The position numbers and the translations under genes were made by a program. This document shows, one piece after another, positions 33,288-42,913 of a DNA stretch of 59,239 nucleotides (position 1 is the first letter of the stretch; each line of letters begins with the position of its first letter). The stretch covers positions 1 through 59,239 of the forward strand of contig NZ_WBKT01000020.1 in assembly GCF_008868175.1 (NCBI RefSeq). Direction: 5' to 3'. The notes beneath the pieces are model-generated. The model saw only the letters and a program-made list of their open reading frames with translations, did no database searches and was not told the DNA's origin. The DNA is from Micromonospora sp. AMSO31t. GTDB lineage: Bacteria; Actinomycetota; Actinomycetes; Mycobacteriales; Micromonosporaceae.

Positions 33288-33965
33288 GTGGCCGAGACGA
33301 CGCTGGCCGGGGTGATGGCCGAGCTGGCCGAGCTGGAGGATCCGAAGGCACGCGCGGTGAACGAGCGGCACGGTGACGATCACGGCGTGAACCTCGGCAA
33401 GCTGCGCGCGCTCGCGAAGCGGCTGAAGACGCAGCAGGAACTCGCGCGCCAGCTCTGGGAGACGGATGACTCCGCGGCGAGACTGCTGGCACTCCTCATC
33501 TGCCGCCCGAAGGCGTTCGCGCGGGACGAGTTGGACGTCATGGTGCGCGAGGCGCGCACGCCCAAGGTGCACGACTGGCTCGTGAACTACGTGGTGAAGA
33601 AGAACCCGCACGCGGAAGAGCTGCGCGTGGCCTGGTCAGCCGATCCGGATCCCGTCGTGGCGAGTGCCGGCTGGGCGCTGACCACGGAACGCGTGGCGAA
33701 GAAGCCCGAGGGCCTCGACCTCGACGGGCTGCTCGACGTCATCGAGGCGGAGCTGAAGGACGCGCCGGATCGCCTGCAGTGGGCGATGAACCACTGCCTG
33801 GCGCAGATCGGGATCGAGGATGCGGGGCTTCGCGCCCGCGCGATCGGCATCGGCGAGCGCCTGGAGGTGCTCAAGGACTATCCGACTCCCCCGGGCTGCA
33901 CGTCGCCGTTCGCGCCCGTCTGGATCGCGGAGATGGTGCGCCGGCAGCACGAGGCGCAGGCGTGA
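33288..33965 (+). CDS. DNA alkylation repair protein (AlkC/AlkD HEAT-repeat family)
   Basis: A 225-residue all-helical protein of the DNA alkylation repair family (PF08713 type), whose HEAT-like repeats wrap DNA and remove or recognise alkylated bases. The repeat-like blocks are GVNLGKLRALAKRLKTQQEL, LLALLICRPKAFARDELD, VHDWLVNYVVKKNP and DPVVASAGWALTTERVAKKP. The aspartate and tryptophan pattern (VHDWLVNY) is where AlkD-type enzymes keep active-site residues. GTG at 33288 has GGGAGG 5 nt upstream, and a TAGGCT hexamer at 33250 is a plausible -10. The downstream SDR may be coupled, since a GTG overlaps this stop. Confidence 0.85.
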   Translation: MAETTLAGVMAELAELEDPKARAVNERHGDDHGVNLGKLRALAKRLKTQQELARQLWETDDSAARLLALLICRPKAFARDELDVMVREARTPKVHDWLVNYVVKKNPHAEELRVAWSADPDPVVASAGWALTTERVAKKPEGLDLDGLLDVIEAELKDAPDRLQWAMNHCLAQIGIEDAGLRARAIGIGERLEVLKDYPTPPGCTSPFAPVWIAEMVRRQHEAQA

Positions 33966-34000
33966 CCAGCGGGGCACGCGACGACAGACGGTTGGGGCTC

Positions 34001-34771
34001 ATGGCTGGCACGGATCAACAGCATCGGCCCGTCGCCCTGGTGACCGGCGCGGGCCGCAGCGCCGGCATCGCCGCCTCGGTGGTGCTGAAGCTGGCGCAGA
34101 CCGGCTGGGATGTCGGGTTCACCTACTGGACCCCGTACGACGAGCGGATGCCCTGGGGAGCCGAGCCCGAGGCGGTGACGCGACTCGCCAGCCAGGCCGG
34201 CACGCACGGTGCCGCAACCGCCGCCGTCGAGGCGGACCTCACCGATCCGCACGCCACGGCGGCGATCTTCGAGACCGTGGAGCGGGAGCTGGGCCCGGTC
34301 GGGGCGCTCGTCCTCGCCCACTGCGAGAGCGTCGACTCGGGCCTGCTCGACACCAGCATCGAGAGCTTCGACCGTCACTTCGCGGTCAACGCCCGGGCGA
34401 GCTGGCTGCTGATCCGCGAGTACGCCCAACGTTTCCAGGGTGCTCACGGCACCGGCCGCATCATCAGCCTGACCAGTGACCACACCGTCGGGAACCTTCC
34501 CTACGGCGCCAGCAAAGGCGCGCTCGACCGGATCACTCTGGCCGCGGCCCGGGAACTGGCCCACCTCGGCGTGACCGCCAACGCCATCGATCCGGGTCCC
34601 ACCGACACCGGCTGGATGACGGCAGAGATCAAGGATGCGGTCCTCCGGTCCACCCCGCTCGGACGCCTCGGACGCCCGCAGGACTGCGCGAACCTCGTCG
34701 CGTTCCTGTGCTCACCCGAGGGTGGCTGGATCAACGGTCAGCTCCTGCACAGCGACGGCGGCATCGCCTGA
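34001..34771 (+). CDS. Short-chain dehydrogenase/reductase (SDR)
   Basis: A 256-residue classical SDR. VALVTGAGRSAGIAAS near residue 9 is the nucleotide-binding glycine motif, VNARASW is the structural NAG equivalent, and the catalytic Ser and Tyr-x3-Lys appear as LTSDHT and YGASKGALD. The ending GGWINGQLLHSDGG is typical of FabG-like enzymes. Substrate unknown. I chose ATG 34001; an in-frame GTG at 33962 overlapping the previous stop would add 13 residues and imply coupling. Its last 60 nt overlap the convergent methyltransferase gene. Confidence 0.92.
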   Translation: MAGTDQQHRPVALVTGAGRSAGIAASVVLKLAQTGWDVGFTYWTPYDERMPWGAEPEAVTRLASQAGTHGAATAAVEADLTDPHATAAIFETVERELGPVGALVLAHCESVDSGLLDTSIESFDRHFAVNARASWLLIREYAQRFQGAHGTGRIISLTSDHTVGNLPYGASKGALDRITLAAARELAHLGVTANAIDPGPTDTGWMTAEIKDAVLRSTPLGRLGRPQDCANLVAFLCSPEGGWINGQLLHSDGGIA

Positions 34772-35563
34772 CCGGCACCGCGCTCGACGGCGTCCCCGCC
34801 GGACGCGCAGCACGCCGGTCAGCATCGGCAGGGTGAACTCGCCCTGGGCGGTTTCCGGCCCACCGGCGAGGAAGGCGCGGATCCGGCCGAACGTGGCCGC
34901 CCGGGCCGGTTCCGCCATGACCAGCATCCCCGCGCGGGTCGCGAGTGTCGCGACGAGGGAGTCGGCGGTCCGGCGCTGCCCGTGCGGGAACTCGGCCTGC
35001 TCCGGCGAGCCGAAGCGGGCGACCAGGCCGCCGCCCGGAGAGCACAGGTCCGCCGTCGCGGCGCGCCAACTGCTCAACGTGTCCCGCGGGCCGATGGCCG
35101 CGTTGCCGCTGACCCGTTCGAGCCCGGCAACCCAGTCGACCCGGTTGTCCAGGACGTTCCACAGGCCGGCCAGGATGCCTCCGGGCGCGAGGACCCTGGC
35201 GATCTCCGGGCCCGCGACCGCCATGTCGAACCAGTGCAGGGCGTTGCCGGCCAGCACGGCATCGACGGACGCGTCCGGCAGCGGGATCGCCTCGGCGCTG
35301 CCCGGCAGGGCACGGACGGTCGGCAGGGCACGGCGCAGCTCGGCCAGCATCGCCGGGTCCGGTTCGACCGCGACGACGTCGGCACCCAGCGCGACCAGCG
35401 TGGACGTCAGCTTGCCGGTTCCGGCGCCGAGGTCGAGCACTCGCCGGCCGGGCGCGGGCTCCAGCGCCCAGCGCACGGCGGCCTGCGCGTAGTCCGGGCG
35501 GTGCTCGGCGTAGGCGGCCGCCGCCGCGCCGAACGACGAGCTGAGAACCAACCGTTCCTCCAC
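34712..35563 (-). CDS. Class I SAM-dependent methyltransferase
   Basis: A 283-residue methyltransferase. VLDLGAGTGKLTSTL near residue 42 is motif I, VVAVEPDPAML motif II, and SVDAVLAGNALHWFD with VLAPGGILAGLWNV motifs IV-V. Acceptor unknown. The domain proper seems to end at LPMLTGVLRVRR; about 27 further residues are encoded antisense to the SDR 3' end and look like readthrough into the neighbour after loss of an earlier stop. The GTG at 35563 is preceded by TAGGGT with a 6-nt gap, so the message is probably leaderless. Confidence 0.88.
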   Translation of the reverse strand: MEERLVLSSSFGAAAAAYAEHRPDYAQAAVRWALEPAPGRRVLDLGAGTGKLTSTLVALGADVVAVEPDPAMLAELRRALPTVRALPGSAEAIPLPDASVDAVLAGNALHWFDMAVAGPEIARVLAPGGILAGLWNVLDNRVDWVAGLERVSGNAAIGPRDTLSSWRAATADLCSPGGGLVARFGSPEQAEFPHGQRRTADSLVATLATRAGMLVMAEPARAATFGRIRAFLAGGPETAQGEFTLPMLTGVLRVRRGRRRARCRSGDAAVAVQELTVDPATLG

Positions 35564-35569
35564 GCGGTC

Positions 35570-35575
35570 ACCCTA
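35570..35575 (-). promoter_or_regulatory. -10 hexamer TAGGGT, leaderless promoter of the methyltransferase gene
   Basis: On the minus strand, TAGGGT-GACCGC-GTG places the hexamer six nucleotides before the start codon, without a ribosome binding site. Confidence 0.42.
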
Positions 35576-35633
35576 GCCGCCGTACGTCACGCAGGGCAGC
35601 GGCGGTGTGACCATCGTTGGTATCTTCGCCGGC

Positions 35634-35993
35634 ATGAGTGGGGCCCGACGGTCGGGGAGCCGGAACAGCCGGCGGAACGGCACCGATGGTGAGCGTGCCG
35701 AGGCGGCGGAGGCTTACCGCCGGTCGGTCGCGAGGTTGCAGCACACCGCCTACCGGAACCTGCGACAGACGATCGCCTACGCCACCATCTTCGTCGCCGT
35801 CCTGGCCACCTGGATGATCCTCATCGGTGCGGCCACGCCGGCCAGCTTCCCCTGGTACGCCGCCTCGGTCCTGGGTGGAGTGCTCGGCCTGGCCACCTAT
35901 GCCGTCCGGGAGCCACGCCCGCGCCGCTACATACTGGCCGGCGCCGTCGTCCTCGCCGTCGTGGGCGTGACCGGCATCTTCCTCGTGGACTAG
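35634..35993 (+). CDS. Small membrane protein of unknown function
   Basis: A 119-residue protein with a basic, hydrophilic N-terminal ~50 residues and three hydrophobic helices: IAYATIFVAVLATWMILIG, WYAASVLGGVLGLATYAV and YILAGAVVLAVVGVTGIFLV. I do not recognise the family. ATG at 35634 lies 7 nt after TATCTT, consistent with a leaderless message; a GTG at 35607 is the alternative. It ends 9 nt before the type VII secretion-like gene and is probably cotranscribed with it. A membrane partner for that protein is an attractive but unproven idea. Confidence 0.7.
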   Translation: MSGARRSGSRNSRRNGTDGERAEAAEAYRRSVARLQHTAYRNLRQTIAYATIFVAVLATWMILIGAATPASFPWYAASVLGGVLGLATYAVREPRPRRYILAGAVVLAVVGVTGIFLVD

Positions 35994-36002
35994 GCGGCGG
36001 AG

Positions 36003-37097
36003 ATGACGCTGTCCGTCGAGCCGCAGGCGGTGGTCGGCTTCGCCCGCCAGGTCGACCGCGCCGCCGCGGACGTCGCCGAGATCCGCGGCTACCTCAACCG
36101 GTACGCCGACGTCGCGACCGGCGGCGAACAGCTCCAGATCGCCCGGGCCGGACACGAACACGCGGTGGAACTCGTCAACGGCACCCTCAACCGGCTCGCC
36201 TGCCTCCTGGAGAACTCCGCCCCGGAGCTGCGGGCCGCCGCCGGCTACTACCGCACGACCGATCTCGCCGCCGCCGACCGGCTCGACCGCACGCTGCCCG
36301 CGGCGGTCGACCGCTGCATCACCCCACTGGAACTGGAGGTGGCGGGCAACCCCTGCGCCCCGGCGGACTTCATCGACCCCCGGGACGTTCGAGGCCACCT
36401 CGACGCTCCCGGTGCCCCCGAGAGGCCGTCGAACGCCCTGGGATGGATGGACTACCTCAGCCCCGCGTCCTGGCTGAACGAGGTCTTCGACCACGTCTTC
36501 GGCTTCGACCCCATCGGGAGGATCCAGAACCAGGTCTCCGGGGACTGGGAAGCCCTCGCCCGGATGGCGCCCGTCGTCGACAACGTCGGCGGCGCCCTGC
36601 ACGACCTGGCCTACAACCTCCAGTCCGGCACCACCACCCTGCACCCGCTGTGGCAGGGCGTCGCCGGGGACGGCGCCTTCCGCTACTTCACCACCACCGC
36701 CAACGCCACCGCCGACCTCCACGACCCCCTGACCACCATCAGCAGGGCGTACGTCGACATGGCCGATGCCGTCTGGTCCGCGGGCGAGGCCCTCGGCGGC
36801 GTCGTCAAGAGCCTGATCGACGCCGCCGTCATCGCCGGGATCGCCGCCGCCGCCGGCACCGTCACCGCCGAGACCGGCGTCGGCGCGGTCGTCGGCTACG
36901 GCCTCGCCGCCGCCGAGGTCGCCAACATGTTCCGACTCTGGGGTGAGGCGACGAAGCTCTGCCAGCAGATCGCCGCCGCCGTCCTCGTGTTCCGCGCGAT
37001 CCTCACCCGCGAACTCAGCGACCTCGACGCCGTCGCCCTGCCCGCGCTCCCCGACGGCGGCCGCTACGACCACCCCCTCGCCGGCGCGAACGCCTAG
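36003..37097 (+). CDS. Type VII secretion (ESX)-like protein with EspC and WXG100-type regions
   Basis: 364 residues. The N-terminal ~100 residues look like an EspC/ESX secretion-associated helical hairpin (PQAVVGFARQVDRAAADVAE, LRAAAGYYRTTDLAAADRL). A central helical region carries LWQGVAGDGA near residues 215-224, an excellent W-x-G turn of the WXG100 type. After it comes a hydrophobic Ala/Gly-rich segment (AAVIAGIAAAAGTVTAETGVGAVVGYGLAAAE) written here in part only, then an amphipathic helix and short tail. No C-terminal toxin domain follows, unlike long LXG/WXG effectors. The likely fate is export or membrane association; no ESX machinery genes lie in this window. Confidence 0.75.
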   Translation: MTLSVEPQAVVGFARQVDRAAADVAEIRGYLNRYADVATGGEQLQIARAGHEHAVELVNGTLNRLACLLENSAPELRAAAGYYRTTDLAAADRLDRTLPAAVDRCITPLELEVAGNPCAPADFIDPRDVRGHLDAPGAPERPSNALGWMDYLSPASWLNEVFDHVFGFDPIGRIQNQVSGDWEALARMAPVVDNVGGALHDLAYNLQSGTTTLHPLWQGVAGDGAFRYFTTTANATADLHDPLTTISRAYVDMADAVWSAGEALGGVVKSLIDAAVIAGIAAAAGTVTAETGVGAVVGYGLAAAEVANMFRLWGEATKLCQQIAAAVLVFRAILTRELSDLDAVALPALPDGGRYDHPLAGANA

Positions 37098-37103
37098 CCG
37101 CCC

Positions 37104-37373
37104 ATGGACGGCCTGGACGACATCACCAACGGCGACGAGGAACGCGCCGACGCGCTGCGCACGGCTCTGGATCGCCTCCGGCGCAGCGACAACCCTCTCC
37201 TCCGCGAGATGGCAGCCGCCGTTCGGGACGGCCAGCTCGACCTGCGCCAGGCGGTGACCGGCACGACCTACGGCGCCGAGCTGAGCCAGCCCTTCCGGAC
37301 CTTCTGGACCGCGTACCAGGAGATGACGACCCAGGAGCGCGACGACCTCTGCGGCGCGCGTCCCACGCGGTAG
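37104..37373 (+). CDS. Small acidic protein encoded after the ESX-like gene
   Basis: An 89-residue acidic, helical protein (MDGLDDITNGDEERADALRT, LRRSDNPLLREMAAAVRDG) without membrane segment or signal. I do not recognise a family. The ATG lies 6 nt past the stop of the ESX-like gene, so they are surely cotranscribed. Size and charge fit a cytoplasmic partner, for example a chaperone or neutralising protein, but that is inference. Confidence 0.65.
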   Translation: MDGLDDITNGDEERADALRTALDRLRRSDNPLLREMAAAVRDGQLDLRQAVTGTTYGAELSQPFRTFWTAYQEMTTQERDDLCGARPTR

Positions 37374-37377
37374 GTGA

Positions 37378-39027
<1,650 letters not shown>

Positions 39028-39125
39028 GGTGGATGCTGACGCCGGCCGAACCCTCACCGTCGAAGCCGCCGATACAGCTTCCGCGTCTACGACGGCGACC
39101 AGGTCCTCACCGAGGCGCCGGTGGC

Positions 39126-39743
39126 CTAGAGGAAGCCGAGCTGCCGCGCCGCATCCTGATGAACCGAAACGAGTTCAGCAAGCCGCACGGGCTTGCGAGA
39201 CACCGCCGAGAAATCCTTGCCCTCCCTGGTCCACGGCGGTGGCCACGCGCTGATCCCCTGATCCAGAGCGACGCTGGCCACCTCGGCTTCCCACCCCGGC
39301 CACCGCAAGCCCTCATAGAACTGGGTCATGGCGCCGGCGAGCATCGCCTCCAGCCAGTCGCCATACCCAAGCTCAAGATCCTGCCAAGCCAGGTCCTCCG
39401 GGCCGAAGTAGTGCACCGTCGGCCGCACACCCGGCTCCGCCTGCGACCACGCGAACTGCCCGCCCATCACATCAAAAGCGACGACCAGACGACCAGCCCC
39501 GGGAACCATCTCGGCCGCCACATCCGGCAGCCCGTCGTGCCCACTCCCGAGCACCCGGAGCCAACCGTGATCGATCACCAGCCCGCCGCTGTTGGCGACG
39601 ACCGCCCCGAGCCACGACCTGGTCGTGATGTCCAAAGCTGCCAGACAGGCTGCCGCCCGCTGAGCATCGGCGGGCAGCACCGTCACCCGATACGGCGCTG
39701 CTGCCACCAGCGCCGAAATCTCGAACCACGCAGGCTGTTCCAC
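39126..39743 (-). CDS. DUF2625 family protein
   Basis: A 205-residue protein of the DUF2625 family, of unknown function. Conserved stretches are LGAVVANSGGLVIDHGWLRV, LVVAFDVMGGQFAW, VHYFGPEDLAWQDLELGYGD and LRWPGWEAEV, ending with SRKPVRLAELVSVHQDAARQ. It has no signal and is presumably cytoplasmic. Its stop codon slightly overlaps, on the opposite strand, the end of a short coding-like tail (39070-39129) that I did not call a gene. Codon use begins to drift toward lower GC here. Confidence 0.85.
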   Translation of the reverse strand: MEQPAWFEISALVAAAPYRVTVLPADAQRAAACLAALDITTRSWLGAVVANSGGLVIDHGWLRVLGSGHDGLPDVAAEMVPGAGRLVVAFDVMGGQFAWSQAEPGVRPTVHYFGPEDLAWQDLELGYGDWLEAMLAGAMTQFYEGLRWPGWEAEVASVALDQGISAWPPPWTREGKDFSAVSRKPVRLAELVSVHQDAARQLGFL

Positions 39744-39802
39744 CCCCTCAGCCTCGCAGGAGGATCAACCAGGCGACTCTGAGGGCCCTGCCGCCAACAA
39801 AC

Positions 39803-40161
39803 ATGGCTAGGACGATGTTGACGACGGGGGCCATACAAGCCGCCTACAGCACTATGTACGACCAGAAGGTCAAAGCGCTTGCCGCCGTGCTGACGGAGAA
39901 CCTCCAGGATGACGCGCAACTCGACCTAGGCGCCCTGGTGGTCGCGGCACTGGCTGATCTTGAGGGCCCCCCATGTTCGGGTGTTGAACGCGTCGTGAAC
40001 GGGCCCCCTTCCCCCTCGACCTGAGGGCGCGACAGACGAGGCCGGGGTCGCACTTCATTCTCAGCTTGAGGAGCGGTTCCCGAAGCTAGCCGCTGGAGTC
40101 CTGCCGATCATGTCAACACTGGTGCGTCAGGGCTTGGCGGAAGAGCGACTCGCCCGCTGAC
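39803..40161 (+). pseudogene. Decayed gene for a helical protein of unknown function
   Basis: From ATG 39803 the frame reads QAAYSTMYDQKVKALAAVLT and DLGALVVAALADLEGP, then becomes senseless after about 39975. In the next frame, coding character returns as EGATDEAGVALHSQLEERFP and AGVLPIMSTLVRQGLAEERL, ending at TGA 40159-40161. The C6 run near 39969 and a TGA in the second frame near 40001 indicate at least two lesions. Both halves are amphipathic helices and appear to be one protein. I do not know the family. It lies in the low-GC stretch next to tRNA-Val. Confidence 0.6.
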
Positions 40162-40487
40162 GACAACGCCTCATGGGCGGTCACGCCCTTCGGCCGACAC
40201 TGCTCGGGGTACCTCCTGAGCAGCAAGTCGGGGAGTTGAAGCGGCACTTAGAGCCGCCGCCCCACGACCAGCGGGACCTGCGCGCGACGCCTGCTGGCAC
40301 GGCGTCGCGGGTTGCGATCGTTCAGCGCTACTTGACGTCGTTTCACGGTGGCTTGTGCCCCCTGTGTCCCCCGAGTGGCGGGGGTGCCACGACGACGACC
40401 TGGGCGTTGGAGCGGCTCCACACCCTTCTCCCGACGCTAATAAAGCTAGCACGGGCTTAGGACATTCGGTATCGGCCGACAGACTGA
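40162..40487. other. 326-nt stretch without a supported gene
   Basis: One 95-codon frame begins here with ATG 40173, but its codon composition is not biased as in neighbours, its middle is Thr/Pro/Gly filler and no ribosome binding site precedes it, so I left it out. The sequence may hold further remnants of the decayed gene's neighbours. Confidence 0.4.
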
Positions 40488-40516
40488 TTACTAGCTCACC
40501 GCAATCTCGCTAGATT
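40488..40516 (+). promoter_or_regulatory. Candidate promoter of the MFS gene in the low-GC segment
   Basis: TTACTA at 40488-40493 and TAGATT at 40511-40516 are spaced by 17 nt in AT-richer sequence. The start of the MFS gene follows 35 nt later. Confidence 0.35.
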
Positions 40517-40550
40517 CGCCGAGCTAATCAACGGGAAGGATCCGAAGTCT

Positions 40551-41849
40551 GTGCAGGCTCTGCAGGGTCAAAGGAACAGTCACGCTTCCAGCCGAGGCTC
40601 GGCCGACAATCAAGAGCAAAAGCCATCGGTGCTGGTCCGACGAGGGCTGATTCCCGATACGCGCTCGCAACGGGTTCTCGCTCTGGCAACGTTCGTCAAC
40701 ATGATCGGCAGCGGCGTCTTTATGGTCAGCGCCGCGCTTTTCTTCACCCGTGTCGTCGGACTTCCATTGGCTCAAGTCGGTCTCGGAATGGGCATCGCGG
40801 CTGCCGTTGGCCTTTTTGCTGGCGTGCCGGTTGGGCATCTCGCTGACCGACGGGGGCCACGAGAGATTTATCTCTGGATGCTGGTCATTCAGGGCGCAGC
40901 GATGGCGGCGCTGGTACTCGTGCAGTCGTTCTGGTTGGTCCTGGTGGCGCTGTGTATGGGGGAACTCGCTCGCTCAGCGGGGGGTGCGGCACGCGGTCCG
41001 CTGGTTCGCGGAATCGGCGCTGCTGACCTCACCAGATACCGCGCCTATCTACGCTCGGTCGCGAATCTCGCCGGAAGCTGCGCCGCCGTGGCTGCTGGCT
41101 TCGCCGTGCAGTACGACACGCGTCCGGCTTACCTGGCCCTGGTGCTGGGTAATGCGCTCAGTTTCGTGGCCAGTGCCGCCATCATTGCAGCGCTGCCGTC
41201 GCTACCGCCCGTGCCCGCGCCGCAAACGGCCAGCCCGTGGGAGGTATTGAAGGACCGGGCGTATGTTGCCGTCACCGTGCTCGACGGCATCATGTCGATT
41301 CACCACCAGGTACTGCTCTTCGCACTGCCACTCTGGATCGTCGGGCACACCGACGCACCCCGGTGGCTGATCGGCGGGGCAGCACTGGTCAACACCGCTC
41401 TAGTGGTCCTGCTCCAAGTCAGGGCTAGCCGAGGGGTCGATGACAGGGCCACCGCCGGGAAAGCCATGCGGCGTTCGGGCGTGGCGTTCTTCGTCGGCAT
41501 GGCCGCGATGGCCGCAGCGGCAGGACTTCCCTCATGGCTTGCGCTCACAGGCATCGTCGTCGGCATCGTCGTCCACACGATCGGTGAACTGTGGCACACG
41601 GCCGGCTCGCTGGAACTCCGATTCAGCCTCGCTCCCGCCCACGCCCAAGGGCAGTACATGGGACTGTTCGGGTTCGGGGCCGGCCTGGCGAACGTGATCG
41701 CACCCACCGTACTGGCACTCTTCTGCATCGCCTGGGGAGTCCCTGGTTGGCTCCTGCTCGGCGGGGTGTTCGTCGTGGCGGGTCTACTGACGCCGTACGT
41801 GGTGCGGTGGGCGGAACAGACGCGCCCGTACGCGAAGCAGCCCGCGTAG
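40551..41849 (+). CDS. MFS transporter in low-GC segment
   Basis: A 432-residue major facilitator protein with about 12 membrane segments. The loop 2-3 signature is PVGHLADRRGPREIYLW near residue 90. The two halves are joined by a short cytoplasmic loop (PPVPAPQTASPWEVLKDRAY). It is likely an exporter of a small hydrophobic compound; the substrate is unknown. GTG at 40551 has AAGGA upstream at a longish distance. The gene is visibly poorer in GC than its surroundings (35 of 60 bases in 40681-40740) and uses codons such as TTT and ATT that are rare elsewhere, a sign of acquisition from another genome. Confidence 0.9.
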   Translation: MQALQGQRNSHASSRGSADNQEQKPSVLVRRGLIPDTRSQRVLALATFVNMIGSGVFMVSAALFFTRVVGLPLAQVGLGMGIAAAVGLFAGVPVGHLADRRGPREIYLWMLVIQGAAMAALVLVQSFWLVLVALCMGELARSAGGAARGPLVRGIGAADLTRYRAYLRSVANLAGSCAAVAAGFAVQYDTRPAYLALVLGNALSFVASAAIIAALPSLPPVPAPQTASPWEVLKDRAYVAVTVLDGIMSIHHQVLLFALPLWIVGHTDAPRWLIGGAALVNTALVVLLQVRASRGVDDRATAGKAMRRSGVAFFVGMAAMAAAAGLPSWLALTGIVVGIVVHTIGELWHTAGSLELRFSLAPAHAQGQYMGLFGFGAGLANVIAPTVLALFCIAWGVPGWLLLGGVFVVAGLLTPYVVRWAEQTRPYAKQPA

Positions 41850-42212
41850 CTGGGCTAGCCATCCCGATGCTCCTATGGAGGTGAAGGGGCGGCTCTTGGC
41901 CGCGCGGCCCGGCCGGCTGCCGCCCCATCTCACCGCCGGTCAACAGCCTGTCGTGCTGCGGCGGCCCCTTGGGCTTCTTACTTCCGCGCCAGCCGCCGGG
42001 CGTGTTGCGTGGCCGGAGTCGGAGCGCCAGCGGAGCGACGGACGCGCGCCCGGGCGGCGGCGCGTGCGGCCCGTTCAGGGCCGCCTTGATGCGATGCGAG
42101 CGACGGTGAAGCGTCTTAATGACCAGTTGGGCTGGGCTTCCTCGCTGCTACATGCGCTGCTACAGCGAGCAGGGGGCCTGATCTTGTGATCGGCTCCGTT
42201 GCTGGTCACCGA
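41850..42212. other. 363-nt intergenic stretch between MFS gene and tRNA-Val
   Basis: I see no convincing gene here. The hairpin at 41886-41926 probably ends MFS transcription. The rest alternates GC-rich blocks and AT-richer patches, and I could not find a second copy of the tRNA 3' end that would mark an attachment site. Confidence 0.4.
41886..41926 (+). terminator. Hairpin downstream of the MFS gene
   Basis: GGGGCGGC at 41886-41893 pairs with GCCGCCCC at 41919-41926. The loop itself contains the pairable GGCCGCGCGGCC, so a branched stem is likely. It starts 36 nt past the MFS stop. Confidence 0.5.
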
Positions 42213-42287
42213 TGGTGGGCGCGGCAGGTTTCGAACCTGCGACCCCTCGCTTGTAAGGCGAGTGCTCTCCCGCTGAGCTACGCGCCC
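42213..42287 (-). tRNA. tRNA-Val (anticodon TAC)
   Basis: Full cloverleaf on the minus strand. Acceptor GGGCGCG pairs with CGCGCCC, the D-arm contains GCTCAGCGGGAGAGC, the anticodon arm CTCGCCTTACAAGCGAG exposes TAC (valine), and the T-arm is GCAGGTTCGAAACCTGC. The 3' CCA is encoded at 42215-42213. Its 3' end faces the low-GC segment, the side on which integrating elements would sit. Confidence 0.97.
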
Positions 42288-42304
42288 GGAACGCCCCGTA
42301 CGGC

Positions 42305-42342
42305 GGGCCGGAGCGGCAAGCTTACCTGCCCAGCTCCGGCCC
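42305..42342 (-). terminator. Terminator of the peroxiredoxin gene
   Basis: GGGCCGGAGC at 42305-42314 and GCTCCGGCCC at 42333-42342 are perfect 10-nt arms around an 18-nt loop, 26 nt after the peroxiredoxin stop and 18 nt before the tRNA 5' end. Confidence 0.65.
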
Positions 42343-42367
42343 GGTCGAACGACGTGCCCGGCGTCGG

Positions 42368-42835
42368 TCAGGCGGCGACGGCCTCGGCGAGGGCCTTGCG
42401 CCAGCCCTGCTGGTCCCGCGCCTCGCCGGGCATGTTCATCTCGGCGAACCGGACCACGCCGGCCTTGTCGATGACGAAGGTGCCCCGGTTGGCGATGCCC
42501 GCGACGTCGTTGAAGACGCCGTACGCCTGGGCGACCGCGCCGTGCGGCCAGAAGTCGGCCAGCAGCGGGAACTGGTAGCCCTCCCGGTCGGCCCAGATCT
42601 TGTGGGCGTAGACCGAGTCGACGCTGACCGTCAGCACCTGGACGTCGTCGTTGACGTACTCGTTGAGGTTGTCCCGCACCTCGCACAGCTCGCCCTGGCA
42701 GATGCCCGTGAAGGCGAGCGGGTAGAAGACCAGCAGGACGGTGCGCCGGCCGCGGAAGTCGGCGAGGCGGACCTCCTGGTTGTTCTGGTCCTTGAGCACG
42801 AAGTCCGGCGCCTCGGCGCCAACCTCGATGGGCAT
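42368..42835 (-). CDS. ahpE: AhpE-like peroxiredoxin
   Basis: A 155-residue peroxiredoxin that reduces hydrogen peroxide and organic peroxides. The active-site segment is FYPLAFTGICQGELC, with the peroxidatic cysteine at Cys46; the T-x2-C arrangement is kept (TGIC). A second cysteine at Cys51, five residues on, is not in the classical one-cysteine AhpE position and might act in resolution. ATG at 42835 has AAGGAG upstream. It shares its strand with the DUF3052 gene and tRNA-Val. AhpE beside DUF3052 and aceE is a known actinobacterial neighbourhood, including in Mycobacterium. Confidence 0.92.
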   Translation of the reverse strand: MPIEVGAEAPDFVLKDQNNQEVRLADFRGRRTVLLVFYPLAFTGICQGELCEVRDNLNEYVNDDVQVLTVSVDSVYAHKIWADREGYQFPLLADFWPHGAVAQAYGVFNDVAGIANRGTFVIDKAGVVRFAEMNMPGEARDQQGWRKALAEAVAA

Positions 42836-42913
42836 GGGAGCTCCTTGGATCGGGTCTGGAGATGATCAGCCTGCCACACCCGGCGGCACCGGCCGCCGGG
42901 CGCGGAGCCCGGC

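Noticed and set aside
39070..39129. Short coding-like tail reading RRYSFRVYDGDQVLTEAPVA and ending in TAG after rox
   Set aside because: Only about 20 codons, no start, and I could not firmly tie it to a transposase or other family; may be a remnant but not callable.
40173..40460. 95-codon open frame in the low-GC segment
   Set aside because: No ribosome binding site, filler-like composition and no recognisable motif.
42213..42287. Duplicated tRNA-Val 3' end marking an attachment site
   Set aside because: I searched by eye for the T-arm sequence elsewhere in the window and found no second copy.
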